64,000 nt of DNA from Fodinibius sediminis (GTDB lineage Bacteria > Bacteroidota > Rhodothermia > Balneolales > Balneolaceae): NCBI RefSeq assembly GCF_900182555.1, contig NZ_FXTH01000006.1, forward strand, positions 213,567 through 277,566, in the 5' to 3' direction. The position numbers and the translations under genes are program-made. Under the pieces are notes generated by a model, which made no database searches, was not told the origin of the DNA, and worked only from the letters and a program-made list of their open reading frames with translations. Shown here in pieces: positions 42,161-51,720 of the stretch (position 1 is the stretch's first letter; every line of letters begins with the position of its first letter).

Positions 42161-45100
42161 TCAACTTCTGTCTGCCTGGAATATGTTCCGGATCGTACCG
42201 GTTAAGGTTTCAAAGGCTTCATCTTTTGTCAGGTAGGCCGAGGCCCCGGCCCGCTGCATTTTGTGGGATACTTCTTTCTGGTCGTGCAGCGAAAGTCCAA
42301 TTACCTGCACTTCGGGATATTCCTCAGAGAGTATCTCGGTGGCTTCAATACCATTCATAACAGGCATGTTGACATCCATGATAACGATATCCGGCTGCAG
42401 TTCTCTGGTCAGATCTACGGCTTCCCTGCCGTTGCCGGCTTCAGCTATAATAATAAGTTCATCCTGAACCTCTATGAGGTTGCGAAGTCCCCTTCGGACC
42501 ATGTCATGATCGTCAACAAGCAGAATATCGATCTTTTCAGAGTGGACGGGGGGGGCTTCAGGCTCTGCGGGGGGCGTGAGCTCATTGCCCTGCAGCGCGG
42601 CAGCATCGGGCTGGTCTTTTTTTAAGGGGGCATAAATGACAGCCCGGGTGCCGGTTCCCGGCTCAGAGTGAATTTCAAAATCGCCGCCGATCCAGTCCAT
42701 TCGTTCACGGATATTAAACAGGCCAAACCCCCCGTTGGCGTCCGGCTCGGGATCGTTGGCCCCGATTTCAAACCCCGTGCCCTCGTCTTCGACGGATACC
42801 CGTATATTTTTTTCCTGTCGAGAGACATTCACCCGGGCTTTTTTTACGCCGGCATGTTTTAAAACATTAAACAGTAATTCGCGAACGGACTGGTATACAA
42901 AAGTTTGGACCTCGTCAGTAAGGGGCATCTTTTCATCATCATAGGACAGCATTACCTCCATCTCATTTTTTTCCATCTTGTTGGCCACCCATTCCAGGCT
43001 GTCTTTTATCCCTTCCTGCTCGGAGCCGGGAGGCGGTTTAAGTTCGGTCATGAGCTCCCGGGTATAATTCAGGGCTTCATCGACTATACCGGTTGCCGTT
43101 GCAATTTCATCACTGGCCTCCCCGGATAGGTCCTCTGTTTGTATGTTCTGCAGGGATATTTTCCCTAGGGTGAGCATTTGGCCCAGGTTGTCATGGAGTT
43201 CCGAAGCCAGGCGCTGGCGCTCGTGTTCTTCGGTCTTGTTCAGGCGGGTGGTTAGGGACTGCAATTTTTTTTGATACGACTTCAATGCCCTCGTTCTTTT
43301 TTTGACGCGGTCTTCGAGGGTGTTTTTCAGCTCAATTAATTGTTGTTCTGCCTTCGACCGTTCGACATAGGCCCATGTTCTCTCGGCTGTTTCTTCGACG
43401 ATGGCCATTTCCTGTTCCGTCCATTCACGTGCTTCGGCCTGGTGAACAGCAAGAATAGCCACCAGCTTATCATTTTTCACAAGGGGGACCCCAACTTTGG
43501 CTGCGGTTTCTATCTTGTTGTAATTCTTCTTGACTTTGCCGCTCAGTGCCGGGTCATCTGGTATGTTATTGGCAACGTAGGTATTACCGGACTTGAGCTG
43601 GTTCCACATCGAGGTCCCAAATTTATCCGAGAGGTGTTCTCCGGCTATGCTGGAAACCCCGCTGGTATAGTCACTTTTGATGATGAATTTTTGGTCTTCA
43701 TCCTTATTATTAAGGTATATAACCCGGTTGACATCGAGGTAATCACCCAGCAGTTGCATGGCTTCCTCCAGTATTTTGTCCGGATTGTAGAGGGGGCGCA
43801 GTGTGTCATTGAGTTCCAGCAGAAAATGCTCTCTTTCTTCACGATGTTTCCGTTCCGTTATGTCAACAACATATTCCACCACTTCATCTTCATTGATGCG
43901 GCGCGGCGCAAATAATCCCCACCACCGCGATCCGTCCTTGCGGTAATACTCTTTTTCATATGCGTCGGTTGAGCCGGTGTCGTTGAGCTCTGCTATCGCT
44001 TTTTCAGATTTCGTATAGTATTCGTCGGGAGTAAATTCCTTCCAGCTTTTACCGATAGCTTCTTCATAGCCGAAGCCGCTCATTTGCAGAAAGGCTTGGT
44101 TTGTTTCGGTAAGGGTATAACGGGGACCCCAGAAGAGCACGCCAACCGTGTCAATTTCCAGGGCAGTTTGCAGCCGGTTCTTATGTTGCTGCAATTTCTG
44201 TTTCGTTTTTACTTGTTCGGTAACATCCTTAAAAAGAACAGCCACCCTGTGATCTGAAGGGGGGGCGATAGGAAAAGCATTCACATCGAAAATGCGCTCG
44301 AGGGGTTGGGAATAATCAGTGAACCGGACCGGTTCACCCGTCCTTGCCACTTCGCCGTATTGTTCGATCCAGTAATCTTCGATATCGGGCAGTACTTCTT
44401 TAACCCGCTTGCCTGCAACATCGCCGGCATCCAGCCCGGAGTGGGCTGAAAAGGCAGGGTTGACCTCCGCAAACCGGAAATCAACCGGCCTGCCGCTGAC
44501 ATCATACAGCATATCAAGGAGAAAAAAGCCTTCGTCCATCGACTCGAATAAACTTTTGTAGAGTTCCTCGCTCTTGCGAAGCTTGTGCTCGGTTCCCTTT
44601 TGTTTGGTAAGGTCGCGGGTGATGGTAGCAAAGTGAGTGGGGGTTCCGGTCTGGGGGTCATCAATTCTGAATATGGAGTATAAGACCGGTATTTTATTCC
44701 CGGTCTTTGCATGCTGGAAGTGCAGTTCACCAGACCAGGAGCCATTCTCAACTACCGATTTCAATACATGTTGTTCAACATATTCCCGTTCCTCCTCAAC
44801 AAAGAATTCATGGACCGGAGTCTTTTGAGCCTCCTGCCAGTCCATGCCTATCAGCTGCAGGGCCGACTCATTGATAAAGAGCGGATTGCCCTCTGTGTCT
44901 GATACTCTGATGAAATGAGGCGAATTTTGTACAACCTGTGCCAGTAAACGTAAACGGGCTTTTTCATCTTGAAAGCTGGAACTCTCGTACAGCTGATCAA
45001 ATTCCTGATTAATTGGTGCAAGAGCGGCTTTTGAAATGATGCCAGCCACGGTTCCTGTGCCAGAGAAAACGGGCGTGAAACGCAGGTTAAATAGGGCTGT

Positions 45101-45478
45101 GTCATCATCCTGTTCCCTGCCAACCGGGAGCTGAAGATTTTTCAGCTCCCGGGGAGCGCCTGTTTCCCGGGTCGCCTTCAGCTCAGATTTAATCTTTTCC
45201 CATAAGGCGGGCTGCGTCTTCTCCAGGGACGTACCCAGAATGGAAGGGTGTTTGTCGCCAAGAAGGTCTGTCCAGCGATCATTGTAAAGGAAGGTGAAGT
45301 CTGTCCCCCAAAAAACGGCCCGGGGGGTGTCGGCATGTAATATGATATCAACGGTGGCTTTTAGTTTCTCCGGCCACTGGCTGATGGAACCAAGTGATGT
45401 TTCACTCCATGCATGGCCGCGAAATTGCTCGGCCATCGTTCCCTTGCCGACTGGCCAGGGAAAACTGCCTGTACACAT
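42161..45478 (-). CDS. Hybrid PAS-GAF sensor histidine kinase with C-terminal NarL-type receiver
   Basis: An 1105-residue soluble hybrid kinase. Approximate domains: PAS 20-150 (V-F-W-G-T-D-F-T-F-L-Y-N-D), PAS 175-295, PAS 300-430, PAS 435-555 (a PAC end with D-I-T-E-R-K), GAF 560-720, HisKA_3 dimerisation with the phospho-His in S-E-L-H-D-N-L-G-Q near 795, HATPase 870-960 (D-E-G-T-G-F-E, G-F-G-L-F-N-I-R-E-R) and a receiver from 990 to the end (D-I-L-L-V-D-D-H-D-M-V, I-M-D-V-N-M-P). The receiver is of the NarL type but the LuxR helix-turn-helix is missing. There is no transmembrane segment. The start at residue 15 (M-A-E-Q-F) is an alternative. It is monocistronic, divergent from aconitase. 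Confidence 0.92.
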   Translation of the reverse strand: MCTGSFPWPVGKGTMAEQFRGHAWSETSLGSISQWPEKLKATVDIILHADTPRAVFWGTDFTFLYNDRWTDLLGDKHPSILGTSLEKTQPALWEKIKSELKATRETGAPRELKNLQLPVGREQDDDTALFNLRFTPVFSGTGTVAGIISKAALAPINQEFDQLYESSSFQDEKARLRLLAQVVQNSPHFIRVSDTEGNPLFINESALQLIGMDWQEAQKTPVHEFFVEEEREYVEQHVLKSVVENGSWSGELHFQHAKTGNKIPVLYSIFRIDDPQTGTPTHFATITRDLTKQKGTEHKLRKSEELYKSLFESMDEGFFLLDMLYDVSGRPVDFRFAEVNPAFSAHSGLDAGDVAGKRVKEVLPDIEDYWIEQYGEVARTGEPVRFTDYSQPLERIFDVNAFPIAPPSDHRVAVLFKDVTEQVKTKQKLQQHKNRLQTALEIDTVGVLFWGPRYTLTETNQAFLQMSGFGYEEAIGKSWKEFTPDEYYTKSEKAIAELNDTGSTDAYEKEYYRKDGSRWWGLFAPRRINEDEVVEYVVDITERKHREEREHFLLELNDTLRPLYNPDKILEEAMQLLGDYLDVNRVIYLNNKDEDQKFIIKSDYTSGVSSIAGEHLSDKFGTSMWNQLKSGNTYVANNIPDDPALSGKVKKNYNKIETAAKVGVPLVKNDKLVAILAVHQAEAREWTEQEMAIVEETAERTWAYVERSKAEQQLIELKNTLEDRVKKRTRALKSYQKKLQSLTTRLNKTEEHERQRLASELHDNLGQMLTLGKISLQNIQTEDLSGEASDEIATATGIVDEALNYTRELMTELKPPPGSEQEGIKDSLEWVANKMEKNEMEVMLSYDDEKMPLTDEVQTFVYQSVRELLFNVLKHAGVKKARVNVSRQEKNIRVSVEDEGTGFEIGANDPEPDANGGFGLFNIRERMDWIGGDFEIHSEPGTGTRAVIYAPLKKDQPDAAALQGNELTPPAEPEAPPVHSEKIDILLVDDHDMVRRGLRNLIEVQDELIIIAEAGNGREAVDLTRELQPDIVIMDVNMPVMNGIEATEILSEEYPEVQVIGLSLHDQKEVSHKMQRAGASAYLTKDEAFETLTGTIRNIFQADRS

Positions 45479-45844
45479 AATGTTTGCTGAGTTATTATTG
45501 CTGGTTGTAGCCTTTCCAACCCTTTTTATTCTAAAATATTGCCTGACCTTTGAAGATGAATAGCGCTTATTTTAGAAGAGTTTGCAGGGCCTTTGTTATC
45601 CTATTCCCACGGCCAGCAGCGATAGCATCCGTTATATTATATTAATGGAATTCGGTTGTAAAATGTTCCACCTCCCGGGGGATTGTTTGTAACCCCATGA
45701 AATAGATTTGTTTAGGGTCCTCGTAGAAAGAATATAAATCCAGATCGGAATAAGATATTCTGGAAAATAAATAGTAACTTTCGTGCAGGAAAAAACAAGC
45801 ATTTAAGAATAGAACTACGGATTAACCTAAATACTTTAGAACCG
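45479..45844. other. Long intergenic region before aconitase
   Basis: A 366-base gap between divergent genes without a supported reading frame. It is AT-rich toward the right. An inverted repeat TCCAGA/TCTGGA (45739-45764) and TAACTTTC (45775-45782), near TAnnTTTG, lie 60-100 bases before the acnA start and probably form its promoter and an operator; no -33 TTG stands at the right distance. No RNA gene is recognised. Confidence 0.4.
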
Positions 45845-48562
45845 ATGAGCACCCAGAATAAATTTCAAAATACGAAAATCGAATTCGATACCGGTTCCGG
45901 AAAAGCTCAGCTTTTCAGTCTGAAAAAGTTGGAAGAGCTTGGATATGATAGCATAAGCAAACTCCCTTTTACGATACGAATTTTACTTGAGTCGGTACTG
46001 AGAGAGCATGATGATTTCATTATTACCGACAAGGATATCGAACTGTTGGCAAACTATAATGCAAAAGATCCGAAAGGAGAAATTCCATACAAGCCTTCGC
46101 GGGTGGTATTGCAGGACTTTACCGGGGTGCCCGCAGTCGTTGATCTTGCCGCCCTCCGGTCGGCCATGAAGCGGATGGGGGGGAATCCGACCTCCATCAA
46201 TCCGCAGGTGCCTGTGGACCTGGTGATTGACCACTCGGTACAGGTCGATGAGTTTGGCCAGGACTATGCGTTCATGCACAATGTGGAAAAGGAATTTGAA
46301 CGTAACCGCGAGCGCTATGAATTTTTGAAATGGGGACAGAAGGCCTTTGACAATTTTCGGGTGGTGCCACCGGGACGCGGTATTGTGCACCAGGTGAACC
46401 TCGAATACCTTGCACAGGGCGTATTCAGCCGGGAGGAAGAAGACGGATCGACCGTAGTATTTCCCGATACGCTTGTCGGTACCGACTCACATACGACCAT
46501 GATCAACGGTCTCGGAATTTTAGGCTGGGGCGTTGGTGGTATTGAAGCGGAAGCAGCCATGCTGGGACAGCCGATTCACATGCTGGTTCCTGAAGTAGTG
46601 GGCATGAAGCTCACCGGAAAGCTTCGCGAAGGTATTACAGCTACCGACCTGACGCTGACGGTAACCCAGATGCTGCGTCGCCATGGTGTTGTGGGCAAGT
46701 TTGTTGAATTTTATGGTGATGGGCTGGAGAACATGAGTCTGCCCGACCGCGCCACGATCGCTAATATGTCACCTGAGTACGGGGCTACCATGGGCTTCTT
46801 CCCGATGGACAGCGAGTCGATGCGGTATTTGAGACGTACCGGCCGTTCAGAGGAGCAAGTCCAGTTGATTGAAAACTATATGCGGGCGCAGGGGCTCTTC
46901 CACACTGCCGATACTCCCGATCCGGTGTACAGTGACACCCTGGAACTTGATCTTGGTGAAGTGGAGACATCGCTTGCAGGACCAAAGCTGCCGCATGATC
47001 GTATCACGCTGCCCAATATGAAGAAGACGTTTGAGAGCAGCCTTACCAGTGATGATCCGACGATGGGCTTCAACCTTGGCCAGGAAAAGCTGGCCAACAA
47101 GGGAATCTTCAAGAATGGACAGGAAATAGAGATGACGCACGGAGACGTGGTTATCGCGGCTATTACGTCCTGCACCAACACCTCAAACCCAAGCGTGATG
47201 CTGGGTGCCGGTATTGTGGCAAAGAAAGCGATCGAAAAAGGACTGAAAGTACCCCCTTACGTTAAGACATCCCTGGCCCCCGGATCGCGTGTGGTAACAG
47301 ACTATCTTGAGGAGGCAGGTCTTACGGACTATATGGATCAGCTGGGCTTCAACCTGGTGGGTTATGGATGTACAACCTGTATTGGTAACTCGGGTCCCCT
47401 GCCGCCGGCCGTAGAGGCAGCAGTCAAAGAGGGCGACCTTATTGTAGCCGGTGTGCTCTCGGGCAACCGGAACTTCGAGGGACGAATTCATCCCTGGGTC
47501 AAGGCCAATTACCTGGCTTCTCCGCCGCTGGTTGTAGCCTATGCCCTGGCTGGTACCGTGGATATTGACCTGGAGCACGAGCCGCTCGGACAGGACAAGG
47601 ACGGCAACGATGTCTACCTGAAAGACATCTGGCCAACCTCTGAAGAGATTACTGAGCATCTCGACAGTGCTATTCGTCCGGAGCTTTTTGACAAGCAGTA
47701 TGGCGACATTTTCAAATCCGAAGAATGGGATGCTATCCCCGTAGGCGGAGGCGAACTCTACGAATGGAAAGACGAGTCTACCTACATCCAGGAACCTCCC
47801 TTCTTTATAGATATGGGCGAGGATCCCGAGCCCATTAAGTCGATCGAAGGAGCACGGGCGCTGGTAAAAGTCGGTGACTCCATTACAACGGACCATATTT
47901 CACCGGCCGGCAACATCGGTATCAACACACCGGCTGGGGAGTACCTGATGGAGCATGACGTGGAACCGGCTGACTTTAACTCCTATGGTTCTCGTCGCGG
48001 AAATGACCGGGTGATGACTCGGGGAACCTTCGCCAATGTGCGCTTCAAGAACCAGCTGGCACCGGGAACGGAAGGGGGCTATACAACCTACTTCCCTGAT
48101 GATGAGGTGACGACCATTTACGACGCCGCTACCCGTTATAAAGAGGATGGTACTCCGCTGGTGGCGCTGGCCGGTTCTCAGTATGGAACAGGCTCTTCGC
48201 GCGACTGGGCGGCCAAAGGCACTATTTTATTGGGTGTGGAAGCTGTGATTGCGACCTCTTACGAGCGCATCCACCGTTCCAACCTGGTAGGAATGGGTGT
48301 GCTGCCTCTGCAGTTCAAAGAGGGTGAATCGGCGGATACCCTGGGACTGGATGGATCTGAGACCTTTAGCATTGAGGTATCGGATGATCTGGAACCGCGA
48401 CAGCTGGTGCCCGTAACGGCAACCAAGGAAAATGGCGAAACCATTTCTTTTGAAGCGGTTAACCGTATTGATACACCTGTTGAAATTGATTACTACCGCA
48501 ACGGAGGTATCCTGCATTATGTGCTGCGTGACTACCACAAGGCAGATAAGAAGGAAAACTAA
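45845..48562 (+). CDS. acnA: Aconitate hydratase AcnA
   Basis: A 905-residue aconitase of the AcnA/IRP type; it converts citrate to isocitrate in the TCA cycle with a [4Fe-4S] cluster. The cluster cysteines are seen in [10 protein letters not shown] and [25 protein letters not shown] is near residue 220, and the swivel domain has [10 protein letters not shown]. The whole chain is acidic, as in halotolerant species. It is monocistronic, with a strong terminator after it. Confidence 0.97.
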   Translation: MSTQNKFQNTKIEFDTGSGKAQLFSLKKLEELGYDSISKLPFTIRILLESVLREHDDFIITDKDIELLANYNAKDPKGEIPYKPSRVVLQDFTGVPAVVDLAALRSAMKRMGGNPTSINPQVPVDLVIDHSVQVDEFGQDYAFMHNVEKEFERNRERYEFLKWGQKAFDNFRVVPPGRGIVHQVNLEYLAQGVFSREEEDGSTVVFPDTLVGTDSHTTMINGLGILGWGVGGIEAEAAMLGQPIHMLVPEVVGMKLTGKLREGITATDLTLTVTQMLRRHGVVGKFVEFYGDGLENMSLPDRATIANMSPEYGATMGFFPMDSESMRYLRRTGRSEEQVQLIENYMRAQGLFHTADTPDPVYSDTLELDLGEVETSLAGPKLPHDRITLPNMKKTFESSLTSDDPTMGFNLGQEKLANKGIFKNGQEIEMTHGDVVIAAITSCTNTSNPSVMLGAGIVAKKAIEKGLKVPPYVKTSLAPGSRVVTDYLEEAGLTDYMDQLGFNLVGYGCTTCIGNSGPLPPAVEAAVKEGDLIVAGVLSGNRNFEGRIHPWVKANYLASPPLVVAYALAGTVDIDLEHEPLGQDKDGNDVYLKDIWPTSEEITEHLDSAIRPELFDKQYGDIFKSEEWDAIPVGGGELYEWKDESTYIQEPPFFIDMGEDPEPIKSIEGARALVKVGDSITTDHISPAGNIGINTPAGEYLMEHDVEPADFNSYGSRRGNDRVMTRGTFANVRFKNQLAPGTEGGYTTYFPDDEVTTIYDAATRYKEDGTPLVALAGSQYGTGSSRDWAAKGTILLGVEAVIATSYERIHRSNLVGMGVLPLQFKEGESADTLGLDGSETFSIEVSDDLEPRQLVPVTATKENGETISFEAVNRIDTPVEIDYYRNGGILHYVLRDYHKADKKEN

Positions 48563-48595
48563 TACCTGAATACAGGTAGGAAACAGTTATTTTAG

Positions 48596-48625
48596 AGCCC
48601 GGCCATAACTGGCCGGGCTTTTTTA
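48596..48625 (+). terminator. Rho-independent terminator of acnA
   Basis: A perfect 10-bp stem (AGCCCGGCCA with TGGCCGGGCT) around a TAAC loop, followed by a run of T. Confidence 0.92.
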
Positions 48626-48677
48626 TTGATCGACGGCAGCTAAAAATAGGCCGAAGGAGGTGTATCGTTTATCAGTG

Positions 48678-49847
48678 TTAGATAATCCATCGCCGGAGGC
48701 CATGCATGGTAAAAAGCCGGGCCATCAGGGGTGCGAAAGGGGGAAGCAGCATCCAGGAAACAGTGGCGTTTCGCAGAGCCGGAAATGGGGCCTTCCGACC
48801 GAGCCGCATATTAAATTCACTGCGCGCGATGGCATTGTTCACCGCCTTTATTTGATCCTGCTGAAACCGGTACAGAAGATCGTTGCCGGGCAGGTCACAA
48901 ATAAGAATGGTTCTGAGGCAATCAGCAAGTTGCCGGGCTCCCAGCCAGCCCAGGTTCATCCCCTGTCCGCCAATGGGGCTGACCACATGGGCGGCATCAC
49001 CTGCCAGGATCAACCGATTCTGTACCATAGGCCGGGCTATTCGTTTCTGAACACCAAAGCTGCTGAGCATGAAGTGATCGGTGTGGGACAGGGAGTGAGA
49101 AATCCGTTGGCGGACCGCCTCTTCAATGATGGTTCGCCGGGGGGAGGAGTGGTAGCGCCCTGTTTTAACGACCCATCGTCGCCGGTTGTCGGGCAGGGGA
49201 AAGGATTCTATGAGACCCTCGTCGCAGAGAAAAACAGCGGCATCGGTTCCAAATTCCGTATTATCGGTGAAATCCCCCATCACATAGGTGTCAGGATAGG
49301 AATATCCCTCAAAAGGAATGCCGGCTTGCTGGCGAATAAAACTGTTCTTGCCGTCGCATCCGATCAGGTACTGTGCCCTCAGGGTATGTTCGCCCTCGGG
49401 GGTTCGATAGGTGAGGGTTACCTTGTTGTTACGGTCCTTGATGCCGGTCACCCTGGCTTTACGAATGATCGACTGGCTGTTCAGCCGGCGAAGCTCGTGT
49501 TCAAGCAGCTGTTCTGTCTGGCTTTGCGGCAGGGAAAGGATAAAATTAAAGGGAGGGGGGCATGAGTCGAAGGAAAGGGAACCCATTTTGCCGGTACTGG
49601 AGTAAGCATGTCCCTTTTTGATGCGAACACCCCGGGATATCAGTTGATCCGCCATGCCCAGATCTTTAAAAAGTTCAAGAGCAGGAGGATGTATGCCGAG
49701 CGACCGTGAATTACTGCTCGGTGCGGCTCGTTGTTCAAGGATCAGAGACGGGACACCGGCTTTTTGCAGGCAGATACCCAGGAAAAGTCCCACAGGGCCA
49801 CCGCCCACAATCGCTACGGGAACGGTATGGGAGGGGGGGTCAGGCAT
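48678..49847 (-). CDS. FAD-dependent monooxygenase of the type III PKS cassette
   Basis: A 389-residue flavoprotein hydroxylase of the UbiH/PHBH kind. It has the FAD fold V-A-I-V-G-G-G-P-V-G-L-F-L at 12-24, the D-G motif L-I-G-C-D-G-K-N-S-F-I-R near 155 and the G-D motif L-A-G-D-A-A-H-V-V-S-P-I-G-G-Q-G-M-N near 275. It lies at the end of the cassette and its start overlaps the methyltransferase stop by eight bases. In phenolic-lipid clusters such flavoproteins hydroxylate the resorcinol ring to make quinones; that role is inferred from context (SrsC-like). Confidence 0.87.
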   Translation of the reverse strand: MPDPPSHTVPVAIVGGGPVGLFLGICLQKAGVPSLILEQRAAPSSNSRSLGIHPPALELFKDLGMADQLISRGVRIKKGHAYSSTGKMGSLSFDSCPPPFNFILSLPQSQTEQLLEHELRRLNSQSIIRKARVTGIKDRNNKVTLTYRTPEGEHTLRAQYLIGCDGKNSFIRQQAGIPFEGYSYPDTYVMGDFTDNTEFGTDAAVFLCDEGLIESFPLPDNRRRWVVKTGRYHSSPRRTIIEEAVRQRISHSLSHTDHFMLSSFGVQKRIARPMVQNRLILAGDAAHVVSPIGGQGMNLGWLGARQLADCLRTILICDLPGNDLLYRFQQDQIKAVNNAIARSEFNMRLGRKAPFPALRNATVSWMLLPPFAPLMARLFTMHGLRRWII

Positions 49848-50535
49848 GGTGATAGGTCAAGAGGAGTCGAAAGGGGAACAGTTTGCGTACCTGCCATCCC
49901 TTAGGGACGGTTTGCTTCAACTCGGTGAGGGTATAACTCCGTTCTATGGAGGTGAGTCCATCCCGGATAATAAAGGAATCTTGAAAAAGTGGCCGCGTCA
50001 GCAGGCTAAAAAGCAAATAAGCCAGATCACTGCGCCGAATATCATTGAAGATGACTTTGTGCGTACTCAGCTCTCGTGCTTCCGAAAGGGAGGTGCGGAG
50101 CTGCTCTTTGGACAGATGGTGAACCAGGTGGTTGGAAATAACAAAATCGTATTTTTTGCCTTCTCCGGCCAGTTTTTCTGCTGAACAGTTGAGAAACGAT
50201 ATATTATCAGGGTGTGATTGCTTACTTACGAAGTCAAAAGCACGCTTGTCCGTATCCACAGCAGTAATATGAAGGTCCAGCTTATCTCCGGCGGCCCATG
50301 TTGCCAGTTTGAGTGGAATATCTCCTCCGCCGAAGCCGATATCCAGCAAGCGAGCATGTCCTGCTGCCTGGAGGTAGGGACGCAATTCCTTCTGATAAAT
50401 AGAGCGCCACTGGGAGAGAAGACCATTAATTTTTTTAAACTGCCGGTAAGTGTTTTCAAGCTTCAGCGGATGGCAGTCCGGTTCATCCATCCGCTCTTTA
50501 CCGGTTCTATTGCGTGATGAAAGGAACAGCGGCAT
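49840..50535 (-). CDS. Class I SAM methyltransferase of the type III PKS cassette
   Basis: A 231-residue methyltransferase with motif I L-L-D-I-G-F-G-G-G-D-I-P-L-K-L near 60-74, D-F-V-I-S-N-H-L-V-H-H-L (motif IV-like) and a following K-V-I-F-N-D-I-R-R. It lies five bases behind the polyketide synthase and overlaps the flavoprotein gene by eight bases. It probably O- or C-methylates the synthase product, as SrsB does in Streptomyces griseus; the exact acceptor is unknown. Confidence 0.85.
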   Translation of the reverse strand: MPLFLSSRNRTGKERMDEPDCHPLKLENTYRQFKKINGLLSQWRSIYQKELRPYLQAAGHARLLDIGFGGGDIPLKLATWAAGDKLDLHITAVDTDKRAFDFVSKQSHPDNISFLNCSAEKLAGEGKKYDFVISNHLVHHLSKEQLRTSLSEARELSTHKVIFNDIRRSDLAYLLFSLLTRPLFQDSFIIRDGLTSIERSYTLTELKQTVPKGWQVRKLFPFRLLLTYHHA

Positions 50536-50540
50536 GAGGA

Positions 50541-51644
50541 TCAGGCATTGGTTTTTGTTAGCAGGGCGCTTTCAATGGTGAGGCCGGGGCCGAAAGCCAT
50601 CGCCAGGATGGATGCATGGGGGTTCTCCTGCGGCTGCTGCATCAGTTCGTCGAGGACAAAGAGAATGGTGGCACTGCTCATATTGCCGTAGTTGGCCAGA
50701 ACGGTTCGCGAGGCTGCCAGCTGGTTGGTGGAAAGCTCAAAATTTTGCTCGATCTTGTCAAGGATAGCGCGCCCCCCGGGGTGTACTGCCCAGTGTTCGA
50801 TGGCCCCCGGCTGACAGTCATATTGACTGAACAGCGGTTGAAGGGCACTTGCCAGGTTCGACTGGATGATTTCGGGCACATAGCTTGAAAGCATCATCTC
50901 AAAGCCGGTGTCGCCAATTGTCCAGGTCATCTCCTGCTCGGTCTTATGTGCGATGGAGGTAGAAAACTCATCGAATCGCAGGGCCGAACCGGTTGGGGGA
51001 TGGCTGCTGATAATCATTCCTGCAGCACCGTCGGCAAAGACCGAAGCCGAAATAAGGTGGTCGGGTATGGTGGAGTCCTGCAGGTGAAGTGTACAGAGTT
51101 CCAGGCATACGACCAGTACTGTGGCATTCGGCTGAGATGCACAGAATGAACGGGCCATGCGCATGGCCGGGAAAGCAGCGAAACACCCCATGAAGCCGAT
51201 ATGGTAGCGGTCGGTCGTTGCCTCGAGCCCAAGTTGGTTGATAATTTCAAAACCGGGTTCAGGTGCAAAAAAACCCGTGCAGGAAACGGTTATGATATGA
51301 GTGATATCTGTTTTGTCAATCCGGGGGTTTTGGGCGATGGTTTTGCGCGCCGTTTCAACAAAAAGGGATTTGGCTACCTCGGTATAGATCTGGTTGCGGG
51401 TGCCGGTTGAAGGCATGGACAGGGAGCCGTCCGGCTGGAAAAACAGGCGTGCATCCCCGTTGGCTTCAAAGTCCCTGATGACCGTGTGTCTTTTTTTAAT
51501 GCCGGATTTTGAATAGATCCGGTGGATGATGCGCTGGGTGATCTCCCGGTCTCCCAGATATTCTTTCATCTGATCGCGCAGAAACGTCTGTGCATAAGAC
51601 TGCGGGGGGACAGCAGTAGCAATATTGTGTATGAAGGTTGACAT
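50541..51644 (-). CDS. Type III polyketide synthase (chalcone/alkylresorcinol synthase-like)
   Basis: The true start is the ATG at 51644; the frame open to 51968 is a shadow of the MATE gene. The 367-residue protein has the thiolase-fold catalytic triad Cys154 (G-F-M-G-C-F-A-A-F-P-A), His288 (W-A-V-H-P-G-G) and Asn321 (Y-G-N-M-S-S-A-T). A second family motif, S-C-T-G-F-F-A-P at 121-128, and the C-terminal M-A-F-G-P-G-L-T-I-E are also present. Such enzymes extend an acyl-CoA starter with malonyl-CoA and close it to resorcinols or pyrones. Starter and product are unknown. The methyltransferase follows by five bases, the flavoprotein after it. Confidence 0.93.
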   Translation of the reverse strand: MSTFIHNIATAVPPQSYAQTFLRDQMKEYLGDREITQRIIHRIYSKSGIKKRHTVIRDFEANGDARLFFQPDGSLSMPSTGTRNQIYTEVAKSLFVETARKTIAQNPRIDKTDITHIITVSCTGFFAPEPGFEIINQLGLEATTDRYHIGFMGCFAAFPAMRMARSFCASQPNATVLVVCLELCTLHLQDSTIPDHLISASVFADGAAGMIISSHPPTGSALRFDEFSTSIAHKTEQEMTWTIGDTGFEMMLSSYVPEIIQSNLASALQPLFSQYDCQPGAIEHWAVHPGGRAILDKIEQNFELSTNQLAASRTVLANYGNMSSATILFVLDELMQQPQENPHASILAMAFGPGLTIESALLTKTNA

Positions 51645-51720
51645 CCAGCTGGGGTTAAGGAGGATTGACACGAAACTACTTAAATTTGAAACTAAATATC
51701 CCCAAATCCTAATTTGAATA

